From Bog-159 sp963738375 (GTDB lineage Bacteria > Acidobacteriota > Terriglobia > Bryobacterales > Bryobacteraceae): a stretch of DNA of 64,000 nucleotides. Below, one piece after another: positions 36,833-45,859 of the stretch. Position numbers and translations under genes: made by a program. The notes beneath the pieces were generated by a model. That model had not been told where the DNA came from and made no database searches. It was given only the letters and a program-made list of their open reading frames with translations. Position 1 is the stretch's first letter; each line of letters opens with the position of its first letter. The DNA is taken from NCBI GenBank assembly GCA_963738375.1, contig CAVTWL010000004.1:744001-808000 (forward strand). Reading direction: 5' to 3'.

Positions 36833-36834
36833 CC

Positions 36835-39408
36835 ATGGCGCGGATGAAAAGGTGGGCGCGGCTGGCAGGAATGATAGCGGCTACGCTTGGGCCGGCGGCG
36901 GCTTCCTATCACTATGTCCATTATCTGAATTCGTCGTCGCCGTATCAGCTCGCGTTTGAGAAGTTCGACCTTACCGCTTTGCCGGACAAAACCGTAACGT
37001 TTTTCGTGTCCAACACCGGACCGACCAGCTATGCGGCGAATGACAGTTTCCCTTCGGTGCTCGAACAGTTCCGCAATGCGACCCAGGTTTGGAACTCGGT
37101 AGCGAGTTCAGATCTACGGGTAGGTTTCGGCGGGTTGCAGGTGGCGGGCACTCCGCAAAGCGTACCGACCGGCGAAGTGGTATTTGAAGATCTGCCGCCG
37201 GGCGTGTTGGCTTATGCCGGACACCAGGTGGCGGCGAGCGGCTTGGCGACAGCGGCGGACGGAACGCAGTTCGTGCCGATTACGCTTTCGCTGATTCATT
37301 TGAACGTGAACCTGACGCAGCAGGCAGGTCAGGCGAGCACGGAAGGGTATACGGGGCCGAGCTACTCGGAGTTGTTCTTCACGGTGCTGCTGCATGAGAT
37401 CGGGCATGCCATCGGGTTGCAGCACACGTACACGTCGTCGACCATGTCGACGGCGGTATCGCGGGCCACCAACCGGGCGCATCCGCTGGATGTAGACGAT
37501 GTGTCGGGCGTTTCGGCTTTGTATCCGCGGGGCGGCTATCCGGCGGGATTCGGGTCGATTAGCGGGCAAGTGACGATGGGCGGGAACGGCGTTCATCTGG
37601 CTTCCGTGGTGGCGCTCTTGCCGAATGGGGCGGCGGTGAGCAGTTTAACGAATCCGGACGGCAGTTACGAGATCGATGGATTGGTTCCCGGGAATTATTG
37701 GGTATACGTGCACCCACTTCCGCCGACGGCCAATATTACTTTGCCGCTCGATGCAGACGGGAATCCGGTACAGGCAAGCGGCGCTTTTGTGAGCACGTTT
37801 TATCCGGGGCCGGCGGTCTGGGATCCGAGCCAGTTTACGGTGGTGCCGATTGGGCAAGGAACGGGCGCGAATCAAGCGAACATCAATTTCCAGGTGACGC
37901 CACGCGCGGCGGTGGAGGTTTACGATGTCACATCCTATTGGTACGGCACCAGCTATCTGCAGCCGGCGTATTTGAATGCCAACACGGCGAGTCAGACGGT
38001 GGAAGCGCAGGGGACGGGGATTACGTCAACGGACAATCCGGTGCAGACGGTGTGGGCGCTGGGCGCGAGCGGTGGCCCCCTGCCGGATTATGGCTTGAGT
38101 GTTTACCAGGATGTGGACGTCGCGCTGCTGGCGGCGTATTTCGATTCTCCGGCGCCGCCGCTGGCGGGTCCGGAGCACCTGTTGTTCAATTTGCCGGACG
38201 ATATTTTCGTGCTGCCGGGAGGAATTCAAGTCGTCCAGAATGCTCCGCCGGTGGTGACCGCGGTGACGCCGAACGCGGATGGATCGGTGACGGTGGCGGG
38301 TACGGGTTTCAATACGGCCAGCCAGGTGTTCTTCGACAGTTTGCCGGCGCAGGTTACGGTGGCGTATGCGGCGGATGCTACCGATTCGAGCGGGCAATCG
38401 GGGACGATTTCGGTGATGCCGCCACCGGGCGCGAGCGGGCAGATCGCGACGATTACCGTTTATAATTTGGACGGGCAGAACTCGACATTTCTACTGCCGG
38501 TGACGCAGAGTCCGTTTACCTATGCCTATCCACAGACGAGCGCTCCGGCGGCCGCGATTTCGATTTCGCAACTGGCCCAGGGACAGACAGCCATGATTAC
38601 GGTGGGCACCACGAACATGCAATTCGTGGCTGGCATGACGACCCTCGGATTCGGGTCGGGCGATGTGACGGTGCGCCAGCTTTGGGTGGTCAGTCCGACG
38701 AAGGCGCTGGCGAACGTAACGGTATCTCCGAACGCCTTATTGCGGGAAACCGTGGCGAGCGTGATCTCCGGATTCCAGGTGTATGACCAGCCGTTGGGGT
38801 TTCAGGTGGTGGCTGCGAACCCGAACATGCCGACCCTGACGCTGCCCGTGCAAAATGGGGTGTATCCCGAACAGAACAGCTTGTATCCGGGGACGACTGC
38901 GATCTTGTTTGGCCAGAACTTACAAGCGGCGGCCGAGACGCCGAATGTGTCGGTGGGCGGAGTGCCAGCGCAGGTGCTTTATAGTTCGGCGACGCAAATT
39001 TACTTTGTGATTCCTGCATCGGTGACCCCGGGTCCGAGGGTAATGACTTTTCAGGGCGCGCTGCCAGTTGTTTTGCAGATCGATTCACCCCCGCCGTCCA
39101 TCGTGAGCGCGGCGTCGGCATCAGGGCAAGCGTTGAGCGCGGTTCAGACAGCGGCGCCTGGCGACACGATCACACTGGAGGTGAGCGGGATCGCGTCGGC
39201 GGTACTCGCTACTCCAGGACGGGTCGGGGTAATCGAAGGCGGAGTCAGCATCCCAGTGTTTACGATGCAGCAGGCGCAGGATGGAACGAATAATGTATGG
39301 ATTCAGTTTGCGCTGGCGGCTTCAGTGACCGGGCAGGAATTGCCGGTTGCGGTGACGCTCGATGGTGATTTGAGCATGCCGTTTTATATCACCGTAGTGG
39401 GCCGGTAA
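36835..39408 (+). CDS. Secreted matrixin-like zinc metalloprotease with Ig-like repeats
   Basis: An 857-residue exported protein. A signal segment is followed by a metzincin catalytic domain with HEIGHAIGLQH (His187, Glu188, His191, His197) and the Met-turn TMSTAV about 14 residues later. Next is a carboxypeptidase regulatory-like domain (SGQVTMGGNGVHLASV, NPDGSYEIDGLVPGNYWVYV), and then several Ig/IPT-TIG-like domains (VTAVTPNADGSVTVAGTGFNTASQVFFD, SLYPGTTAILFGQNLQ, GGVPAQVLYSSATQIYFVIP). It probably acts outside the cell on protein polymers. It is co-translated with the small secreted protein upstream. Confidence 0.85.
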   Translation: MARMKRWARLAGMIAATLGPAAASYHYVHYLNSSSPYQLAFEKFDLTALPDKTVTFFVSNTGPTSYAANDSFPSVLEQFRNATQVWNSVASSDLRVGFGGLQVAGTPQSVPTGEVVFEDLPPGVLAYAGHQVAASGLATAADGTQFVPITLSLIHLNVNLTQQAGQASTEGYTGPSYSELFFTVLLHEIGHAIGLQHTYTSSTMSTAVSRATNRAHPLDVDDVSGVSALYPRGGYPAGFGSISGQVTMGGNGVHLASVVALLPNGAAVSSLTNPDGSYEIDGLVPGNYWVYVHPLPPTANITLPLDADGNPVQASGAFVSTFYPGPAVWDPSQFTVVPIGQGTGANQANINFQVTPRAAVEVYDVTSYWYGTSYLQPAYLNANTASQTVEAQGTGITSTDNPVQTVWALGASGGPLPDYGLSVYQDVDVALLAAYFDSPAPPLAGPEHLLFNLPDDIFVLPGGIQVVQNAPPVVTAVTPNADGSVTVAGTGFNTASQVFFDSLPAQVTVAYAADATDSSGQSGTISVMPPPGASGQIATITVYNLDGQNSTFLLPVTQSPFTYAYPQTSAPAAAISISQLAQGQTAMITVGTTNMQFVAGMTTLGFGSGDVTVRQLWVVSPTKALANVTVSPNALLRETVASVISGFQVYDQPLGFQVVAANPNMPTLTLPVQNGVYPEQNSLYPGTTAILFGQNLQAAAETPNVSVGGVPAQVLYSSATQIYFVIPASVTPGPRVMTFQGALPVVLQIDSPPPSIVSAASASGQALSAVQTAAPGDTITLEVSGIASAVLATPGRVGVIEGGVSIPVFTMQQAQDGTNNVWIQFALAASVTGQELPVAVTLDGDLSMPFYITVVGR

Positions 39409-39414
39409 GTTGGT

Positions 39415-40056
39415 TCAGTACTCTTTCCAGAATAGTTCGGCGTCGGAGCGGCGTACGTAGTTGGCGTCGATGGCTTCGGGCCGAAGGCGTTCCGCCGTGC
39501 GGGCGATGCGGGCCATAGCTGCGGCCAACGCGCGCGGGGCGATGGTGATCTGGGCATCAGGGAAGGGAAAGACGCCGGGGTCCACGGCGATGAATTCGAT
39601 TTCGCCTTTGGGCAGGGTTGCGAGCCAGGCGGGGAAGGGTATGACTGTTTCCGGTACGAGCAAGCTGCCCGCGGCATTGTAAACGGCGCCGTAGACTTCG
39701 CCGCGGCGAGCGTCAAGGACTACGGCGCGGAGCGGCGCAGAGCCGAAGGTTGCCATGGCTGCCAGGTTTGACACGGCTACGGCAGGTCTTGCGGTAGCTT
39801 CCGCGAGCCCTTTGATACAGGCCAGGCCGACACGGACGCCGGTGAAGGATCCGGGGCCGGAAGCAGCGGCGAAGCAATCGACTTCGGTCACGCGGGTGTC
39901 GTGGCGGGCCAGCAGATCCGCGATGCGCCCGAATAAGATGCTTCCGAAGCCTTCGGGGTTGTGGAGCAGCACCTCTTCCAGCAGCTCTTCGCCGCGCAGC
40001 AAGGCTAAGCTGCCAAACTCATGCGTTGTATCGACCGCCAGGATGAGTTCGTTCAC
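39415..40056 (-). CDS. tsaB: tRNA threonylcarbamoyladenosine biosynthesis protein TsaB
   Basis: A 213-residue ASKHA-fold protein that dimerises with TsaD to make t6A at position 37 of ANN-decoding tRNAs. Motifs are LAVDTTHEFGSLALL at the start and AAASGPGSFTGVRVGLACIKGLAE near residues 66-89. The ATG overlaps the stop of the glycosidase-like gene upstream (ATGA). It converges with the matrixin gene, with 6 bases between the stops and no terminator evident. Confidence 0.93.
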   Translation of the reverse strand: MNELILAVDTTHEFGSLALLRGEELLEEVLLHNPEGFGSILFGRIADLLARHDTRVTEVDCFAAASGPGSFTGVRVGLACIKGLAEATARPAVAVSNLAAMATFGSAPLRAVVLDARRGEVYGAVYNAAGSLLVPETVIPFPAWLATLPKGEIEFIAVDPGVFPFPDAQITIAPRALAAAMARIARTAERLRPEAIDANYVRRSDAELFWKEY

Positions 40057-41900
40057 TTTTCGAGCTGGTAGGTCTTATCCACGCTGTAAAGCTTGCCGTT
40101 GGAGTTGAGGCCGTAAAGGCGAAGATCCATCACAGCCGGGTAATTGATGGCCGTGTGGGGGGGGAAGGCAAGCGTGCCGCTGGGACCGGTGCCGACGACA
40201 CGGTAGCCTTCCCCGTCGACGGTGGCGTCGGCGGTCCAGAGATACAGGATGTTGCGGGTGGCGCGGGTATCCTTGGTGACTTTGGCGGCGAAGGCGGGCG
40301 GCTTCGATTCGGAGATGCTGGTTTCCGATGGCAGCGAAATGGTGAAGGGAACCTTTTGCAGGCTCTGTTCGACGACCTGCATGTCGATGCGGCGCGACTC
40401 GAACTTGTAGGACTTGAGCATGCCTTCCTTGTGGCCTTCGCGGGATACGCGGAGGATCCAATCGTGGGAGCTATCGGGCGGCGTGCCGGTGAAATGCTCG
40501 CCGTGGTAGCCCTTCTTTTCCTTGATCTCGCCGCCATCGATGGGATTGATCCAGGTGACTTCGTAGGTGTGATTTTCAACGCGGAGCTCGACGGGAAGAG
40601 GCTTTTCGACGTAGACGAGATACTCGACGGCGGAGATGTCGTCGTCATCCTGATGGGCTTCGGCGACGGCGACAGCGCGGCCGTTATCGACATCGAAATA
40701 AGGCTCGAGCTCCCAATGGCGGCTGGCGGCGAAGATGTTGTACCAGACGGTCATGGCCTTGGCGCCGGGGGAGTCGAGATTTTTGGGATCGACGGGAGCG
40801 GCGCCTTCGCCTGCTGTGCCGGAGTTGAAGTAAGTAGGATAGTCGCCATCCATGACGGTATTCCAGAGGCGATGGCGGAAGGCGGCGGGATCGGTGTCGT
40901 CGGCGAATTTCAAATTGACCAGCGGCATGGGAAAGAGCTGATGCTCGACGGCGCAGACGGCGTCGTCGCCGGTGTGGTGGGCGACGAAGTCCATCCAACC
41001 GTCATCCTGCAAGCCGCCGGACGTGGCGAGATTGGCGCTGGTGCGGGGGTGCTGGTAAGGGTCCATCTGCTTGATGAGCGCGCCGATTTCCTTGAGCAAG
41101 GCGCGGCCGGTGGAATAGGTTTCGTAGGACTGGAAGCCTTGCCAGGTGACATTCATGCCGGCGTAGCGGCCCATGATGTAAGAGATGTAGCGCTTGCGCT
41201 GCTGCCAAGTGGGGAAGAGCTTGGCGAGCTGGTCGTCGGGACCGGCTAGGATCAGGTCGGCGACGATGCCTTTCTGGTTCATATAGCGGATGCGCTGGTC
41301 GAGTTGCTGGAAGTGCTGGACGTTGGGGTGGTCGGGATTGGGAAACGCGAGGGCGGCTTGCTGGGGGGTGCCGAGGACGAGGCCGCGAATGTGGTTGAAC
41401 TGCTGCCTGGCGCGGGCGTCGACCACCTGTTGGAAGACGGCTTGATCGAGGGTGGCGAAGGGGTAGAGGGTGTCACCCATCCAGAGGTGCGGCTGATGGC
41501 CGAGTCCGGCGGTGTAGGCCCAGTGATGGACGTTAGCGGGGCGGATGAAGCCGGGGGCAGGGGAATCGGCGGCGGTGAAGGCGCCGTTCTGGCCGTCCCA
41601 GCGCTGGACGTTGCTGGTGAGCCGCCAGAGCCATTCGCCGGCTTCGGTGGGGGTGAAGCGGATGATGAGGCGCTGTCCGCCGTCCCAGAAGGCGGGGAGC
41701 TTGTAGGTGTGGAAGCGGGGCGAGCGGAATTCGGCGGAGAGATCGACATCGAGGTAGGGGTTGGGGTGCGCGGCGGCTTCCTGGGGGGTGAGATCGTAGG
41801 TGAACTCGCAGGGAGTGAAGGCCGGGGTATTGGCGCAGGGGGATTGGGCGTAGAGGGAGAGTCCGACGCCGGCGAGCAGCATCAGGCGACAGAGGGGCAT
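40053..41900 (-). CDS. DUF5060/DUF4038 glycoside hydrolase-like exported protein
   Basis: A 615-residue protein with a signal peptide (about 1-18). The N-terminal beta-sandwich has the DUF5060 pattern (CEFTYDLTPQEAAAHPNPYLDVDLSAEF, FTPTEAGEWLWRLTS). It is followed by a TIM-barrel DUF4038-type region (HHWAYTAGLGHQPHLWMGDTLYP, YISYIMGRYAGMNVTWQGFQSYET) as in apiosidase-like enzymes, and a C-terminal beta domain. Substrate is probably a plant or microbial polysaccharide side chain; this is inferred from family. It is translationally coupled to tsaB, which is functionally unrelated. Confidence 0.82.
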   Translation of the reverse strand: MPLCRLMLLAGVGLSLYAQSPCANTPAFTPCEFTYDLTPQEAAAHPNPYLDVDLSAEFRSPRFHTYKLPAFWDGGQRLIIRFTPTEAGEWLWRLTSNVQRWDGQNGAFTAADSPAPGFIRPANVHHWAYTAGLGHQPHLWMGDTLYPFATLDQAVFQQVVDARARQQFNHIRGLVLGTPQQAALAFPNPDHPNVQHFQQLDQRIRYMNQKGIVADLILAGPDDQLAKLFPTWQQRKRYISYIMGRYAGMNVTWQGFQSYETYSTGRALLKEIGALIKQMDPYQHPRTSANLATSGGLQDDGWMDFVAHHTGDDAVCAVEHQLFPMPLVNLKFADDTDPAAFRHRLWNTVMDGDYPTYFNSGTAGEGAAPVDPKNLDSPGAKAMTVWYNIFAASRHWELEPYFDVDNGRAVAVAEAHQDDDDISAVEYLVYVEKPLPVELRVENHTYEVTWINPIDGGEIKEKKGYHGEHFTGTPPDSSHDWILRVSREGHKEGMLKSYKFESRRIDMQVVEQSLQKVPFTISLPSETSISESKPPAFAAKVTKDTRATRNILYLWTADATVDGEGYRVVGTGPSGTLAFPPHTAINYPAVMDLRLYGLNSNGKLYSVDKTYQLEK

Positions 41901-41915
41901 GTCTTCAGTGTAGCG

Positions 41916-42938
41916 TCAGGGATGGGCGGCGAGGGCGGATTCGAGCGCGTGGAGCTTGGTGGGCTGACCCATGACGATCAAGTAATCGCCCGCGGAGATG
42001 GAGGTATCGGCCGGGGGGTTGAAGACCATTTCGCCGTCGCCTTTGCGGATGGCGAGGACGATGACGCCGAACTGGCGTCCGATCTGGATTTCGCGGATGG
42101 ATTGAGAGACGAGGGCGGAGTGCCCGGAGACGCGGACCTGTTCGATGACGGCGTCGAGGCCGGCGGCTTGCGTGGTGAAATCGAGGAACTGGACGACGTG
42201 GGGGCGGAGGAGGGACTGGGCGAGGCGGTGGCCGGTGATGGCGTAAGGGGCGAAGACGGCGTCGGCTCCGGCCCGGCGCATTTTGTCCTCGGCGCTTTCC
42301 TCGGCCGCGCGGGTGGCGACGTAGATTTTGGGGTTGAGGAACTTGGCCGAGAGCAGGACGAATAAGTTATCGGCATCGGTGGAGAGGGCACAGACGAGGC
42401 CTTTGGCGCGAGAGACACCGACGAGGCGAAGGGTTTCGTCGCGGGTGGAATCGGCGGAGACGGCGAGCATGCCGGCGGCGATGGCTTTCTCGACGCGATC
42501 GTCATCGATATCGACGACGACGAAGGGGACGCCTGCCTGTTGGAGTTCGGAGGCAGCGCCGCGGCCAACGCGTCCGAAGCCGCAAATGATGAAGTGACCT
42601 TGTAACTTATCGATCATGCGTTTGTTCCGCCGTTTGCCGAATAACTCGCCGAATTCGGCTTCGATGACTGTCTGGGTGATGGCGCCGATGGCGACTAAGA
42701 TGGTCGTGACACCGACGACTAAGAGGAAGGAATTCAAGATGCGGCCGGCGGGGTGGAGGGTATCGCCGTAGCCGACGGTGGTCATGGTGAGGAGGGTGGT
42801 GTAGAAGGCGTCGAACAGGGCGTAATGCTCGATGAGCATGAAGCCGGCGGTGCCGATGGCGAGGACGGCCGCGAGCGGGAGGGCGACCAGCAGGAAGCGG
42901 CGCGCGATGCGGTTGGCGGGGAGGAAGGGCAGGGTCAC
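41916..42938 (-). CDS. Potassium channel with RCK (TrkA-N/TrkA-C) domains
   Basis: A 340-residue channel subunit. Two membrane helices flank the selectivity filter TVGYGD at 54-59. The cytoplasmic part has a Rossmann RCK-N domain (FIICGFGRVGRGAASELQQ, VVVDIDDDRVEKA, ADSTRDETL) and a TrkA-C domain near the end (HSALVSQSIREIQIGRQFGVIVLAI). It resembles MthK-type ligand-gated K+ channels. Its start overlaps the stop of the methyltransferase gene by four bases. Confidence 0.92.
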   Translation of the reverse strand: MTLPFLPANRIARRFLLVALPLAAVLAIGTAGFMLIEHYALFDAFYTTLLTMTTVGYGDTLHPAGRILNSFLLVVGVTTILVAIGAITQTVIEAEFGELFGKRRNKRMIDKLQGHFIICGFGRVGRGAASELQQAGVPFVVVDIDDDRVEKAIAAGMLAVSADSTRDETLRLVGVSRAKGLVCALSTDADNLFVLLSAKFLNPKIYVATRAAEESAEDKMRRAGADAVFAPYAITGHRLAQSLLRPHVVQFLDFTTQAAGLDAVIEQVRVSGHSALVSQSIREIQIGRQFGVIVLAIRKGDGEMVFNPPADTSISAGDYLIVMGQPTKLHALESALAAHP

Positions 42939-43600
42939 ATGGAGGTCTTCCGGAAGATCAGGATGTGCTGGCGCGGGAGATTCTCCAACGTCTTTTCGAG
43001 GCGGAAACCTTCCGGCTCGATTTCGGCCTTGACCTCGGCGACGCTCATTTTGTGAGCGGCGAGGATGGGCACTTTGGGATCTTCCTTGCGGTATTCGAGG
43101 AGCACCATGCGGCCCTGGGGCTGGAGGGCGGCGCGGATTTCGGCGACCATTTTCTGGGGCTGGGAGAACTCGTGGTAGACATCGACGAGGAGGGCGAGAT
43201 CGAGGCGGCCGGGGGGAAGGTGGGGGTCGTCAACGGCGCCGAGGACGGCTTCGTAGTTGGAGAGCTTGCGTTCGGCCATGTTGCGGCGGAGCTGGTCGAG
43301 CATGCCCCGCTGGATGTCGACGGCGTAGACTCTGCCGGCGGGTCCGATGCGGGCGGCGAGACGCCAGGTGAAGAAGCCGACGCCCGCGCCGATATCGGCT
43401 ACGACTGCACCTTTGGGGATGCCGATGGCATCGAGGGCGGCATCGGGGGCTTCTTCGGCTTCGCGTTCGGGGCGGACCAGCCAAGGAGCGCCGCCCATAC
43501 CCATAACGGGGGCGGTCTGGCGTCCGGTGACGGGGTGGACTTCCTGGGCGGGGAGCAACAGGGGGAGTGCGAGCAGGGAAGCCAGCAGCTTGCGCGACAT
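42935..43600 (-). CDS. Exported class I SAM-dependent methyltransferase-like protein
   Basis: A 221-residue protein with a signal peptide (MSRKLLASLLALPLLLPAQ) and a Rossmann methyltransferase domain: VVADIGAGVGFFTWRLAARIG, VYAVDIQRGMLDQLRRNM, ALLVDVYHEFSQP and GRMVLLEYRKEDPKVP. The segment HPVTGRQTAPVMGMGGAPWL between them is typical of this exported group. I start at 43600; a longer reading from 43717 adds a basic, non-signal tail. A SAM-binding enzyme outside the cytoplasm is unusual because SAM is not known there. It is coupled to the potassium channel gene (ATGA). Confidence 0.8.
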   Translation of the reverse strand: MSRKLLASLLALPLLLPAQEVHPVTGRQTAPVMGMGGAPWLVRPEREAEEAPDAALDAIGIPKGAVVADIGAGVGFFTWRLAARIGPAGRVYAVDIQRGMLDQLRRNMAERKLSNYEAVLGAVDDPHLPPGRLDLALLVDVYHEFSQPQKMVAEIRAALQPQGRMVLLEYRKEDPKVPILAAHKMSVAEVKAEIEPEGFRLEKTLENLPRQHILIFRKTSM

Positions 43601-43736
43601 CAGGTACAGGATAGCGCGCGGCAGGGCGGGGATCATGCGGGAAACTTTGGTGGAGCGGATGAGGCAGGAGAACACATGGTGCGCGGCTACGAGACCGCAT
43701 GGCGCCGGGCCGCGCACGCTGCGTAACGACGCTGCC

Positions 43737-44033
43737 TTATTGTTTCAGCGTGCGGATGTAGGCGACCAGGTCGGCGGCTTGGGCATCGGTGACGGATTGA
43801 GCTTTCATTTTGCCCACGCCGGTGGTGATGTCTTTCTTGAGGTCGGCATCGGACTTGGCCTGGACGTCGGCGGAGCCGAGCGGCTTCATCTTCATCGCGG
43901 CCATGCCGGAACCGTCGGCTTTGTGGCAACCTTTGCATTTGGCGTCATAGACCGCCTTGCCGTCGGCGGCGGCTCCAAAAGCTTGGACCGCGCCCATTGC
44001 CACGAAAAGCATACAAACGGGTAAAAATCTCAT
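43737..44033 (-). CDS. Periplasmic c-type cytochrome (monohaem)
   Basis: A 98-residue class I cytochrome c. The signal peptide is MRFLPVCMLFVAMGAVQAFGA; the haem site is CKGCH, with a distal Met ligand in the region around KMKPLGS and a C-terminal helix with TDAQAADLVAYIRTLKQ. GGAGG lies 6 bases upstream of ATG 44033. It could donate electrons to an oxidase or accept them from a dehydrogenase. It seems monocistronic. Confidence 0.88.
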   Translation of the reverse strand: MRFLPVCMLFVAMGAVQAFGAAADGKAVYDAKCKGCHKADGSGMAAMKMKPLGSADVQAKSDADLKKDITTGVGKMKAQSVTDAQAADLVAYIRTLKQ

Positions 44034-44050
44034 CAAGTACCTCCGGGGGT

Positions 44051-44079
44051 ATTGTATCGTAATTCTACAAGTAGACGAA
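44051..44079 (-). promoter_or_regulatory. Possible promoter of the cytochrome c gene
   Basis: Reading on the minus strand, TACAAT (44056-44051) fits a -10 element and lies 18 bases before the start. The -35 position 17 bases further up is TTCGTC (44079-44074), which is weak. TTGTA and TACAA form a short inverted repeat around the spacer. Nothing else is seen in the 188 bases between the cytochrome and the ABC-F gene. Confidence 0.25.
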
Positions 44080-44221
44080 GAATTCCGGCTTGAGGAGACA
44101 GGAGGCGGACGAAAGAGGACGTTTCTCGCTGGGTTTGGTCGAAATGAAGCCACCTCGGGCCGTGCCCCAGAAGCAACGATTCTCCCCTACACACTATGCT
44201 AGTGGGCCGCGAAACAGAAGT

Positions 44222-45859
44222 CTACGAATAGATGCCGGGGGCTTCGTAGCCAATGGCTTGCACATATTCCCGATAGGAGCCGGGGTAAACGCGCGGTTGG
44301 CGGTCGTGCCCGTTTTCACCACCCAGTTCCAGGACGCGCGAGCCCAGACCGCGCAGGAACATGCGGTCGTGCGAAACGAAAATCATGGTGCCCTCGAAGT
44401 CTTTCAACGCTTCAACCAACATTTCTTTGGTGGCGAGGTCGAGGTGATTGGTGGGCTCGTCGAGCACCAGGAAATTCGGCGGGTTGTAGAGCATACGGGC
44501 CATGGCCAGTCGCGACTTCTCGCCACCGGATAGGGCGCGAATGCGCTTGTCGACATCGTCACCGGAGAATTGGAAAGCGCCCGCCAGGCTGCGCAAGGAA
44601 CCGATGCCGTCCTGCGGAAAATCGCGCTGGAGCTGTTCGAAGATGGTGAGTTCGGGGTCCAGCACGTCGAGCGACTGCTGGGCGAAGTAGCCCATTTGAA
44701 GGCTCGCGCCCAGTCGCACGCTGCCGCCATCCGGTTCGCTGGCGCCGGCGATCATTTTCAGGAGCGTGGTCTTGCCCGCGCCGTTGCGGCCCATGACCGC
44801 CCATCGCTCGCCGCGGCGAATTGTGAGATTGAACCCATCGTAGATGACGCGCGAGCCGTAGCTCTTGTGCAAGTCTTCGATGACAGCAACCTGGTCGCCG
44901 GAGCGCGGCGGGACGCGGAAGTCGAACTTCACCACCTGGCGCTTCTTGGGCAGCTCGATTTTTTCGATTTTGTCGAGGGCCTTGATGCGGCTTTGCACCT
45001 GAGCGGCTTTGGCGGCGTGGGTTTTGAAGCGGTCGATGAAGCGCTGTTCTTTGGCTAGCATGGATTGCTGGCGGGAAAAGGCGGCCTGCTGATTGGTTTC
45101 GCGGATGGCGCGCTCGCGCTCATAGAAATCGTAATCGCCGGAGTAGGTGACGATCTCGCCGGAATCGATTTCGGCGATTTTGGAGACGATACGGTTCATG
45201 AATTCGCGATCGTGCGAAGTCATCAGAATGGCGCCGGGGTAGGACTTGAGGAACTGTTCGAGCCAGATGATGGATTCGATATCGAGGTGGTTGGTGGGTT
45301 CATCCATGAGCAGGACAGTGGGGCGGCCGAGCAGCACGCGCGCGAGGGCGACGCGCATTTTCCAACCGCCGGAGAGTGCGCCGGCATCGCCATCGATCTG
45401 GGCGTCCTCGAAGCCGAGGCCATGCAGAACTTCGCGAGCCTGGGCTTCCAGGCTGTAGCCGCCCAGGTGTTCGTATTCTTCCTGCACTTCGCCGAAGCGC
45501 TCGAGGATCTTGTCCATGTCGGCTTCGCGGGCAGGATCGTTCATGGCGTGATGCAGGTCTTCGAGCTCGTGATGGAGTTCGCCGACGCGGCCGCTGCCGG
45601 CGATGGCTTCGTCGAGGACGGGGCGGCCTTTCATCTCCTCGACATCCTGGCGGAAGTAACCGATGGTCAGCTTCTTAGGTACGGAGATGTCACCGTCGTC
45701 CGGGGACTCTTCGCGGACGATCATGCGGAAGAGGGTGGTCTTGCCGGACCCGTTCGGTCCGACCAGGCCGACCTTTTCGCCGGGGTTCAATTGGAAAGAC
45801 GCTTCGACGAAGACGAGCTGCTTGCCGTATTGTTTATTGATATTGGAAAAAGAAATCAT
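44222..45859 (-). CDS. ABC-F family ribosome-associated ATPase
   Basis: A 545-residue protein with two ATP-binding cassettes and no membrane helices. Walker A motifs are GPNGSGKTT and GRNGAGKTT; signatures are LSGGWKMR and LSGGEKSR; Walker B motifs are LLMDEPTNHLD and LVLDEPTNHLD. The linker between the cassettes has a charged helical hairpin (RFIDRFKTHAAKAAQVQSRIKALDK). It resembles the YbiT/EttA side of the family, which acts at the ribosomal E site. It overlaps the GAF-type reductase stop by four bases and is the third gene of an msrA-led operon. Confidence 0.92.
   Translation of the reverse strand: MISFSNINKQYGKQLVFVEASFQLNPGEKVGLVGPNGSGKTTLFRMIVREESPDDGDISVPKKLTIGYFRQDVEEMKGRPVLDEAIAGSGRVGELHHELEDLHHAMNDPAREADMDKILERFGEVQEEYEHLGGYSLEAQAREVLHGLGFEDAQIDGDAGALSGGWKMRVALARVLLGRPTVLLMDEPTNHLDIESIIWLEQFLKSYPGAILMTSHDREFMNRIVSKIAEIDSGEIVTYSGDYDFYERERAIRETNQQAAFSRQQSMLAKEQRFIDRFKTHAAKAAQVQSRIKALDKIEKIELPKKRQVVKFDFRVPPRSGDQVAVIEDLHKSYGSRVIYDGFNLTIRRGERWAVMGRNGAGKTTLLKMIAGASEPDGGSVRLGASLQMGYFAQQSLDVLDPELTIFEQLQRDFPQDGIGSLRSLAGAFQFSGDDVDKRIRALSGGEKSRLAMARMLYNPPNFLVLDEPTNHLDLATKEMLVEALKDFEGTMIFVSHDRMFLRGLGSRVLELGGENGHDRQPRVYPGSYREYVQAIGYEAPGIYS

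Noticed and set aside
36265..36834. N-terminal extension of the matrixin-like protease by 190 codons
   Set aside because: It is the shadow of the small secreted protein gene; ATG 36835 has GGGAGG upstream and a signal-like segment.
40155..42365. Two long plus-strand frames (364 and 353 codons) opposite the glycosidase and the K+ channel
   Set aside because: Gly/Glu/Asp-rich low-information products that mirror the Ala/Pro/Ser codons of the real genes on the other strand.
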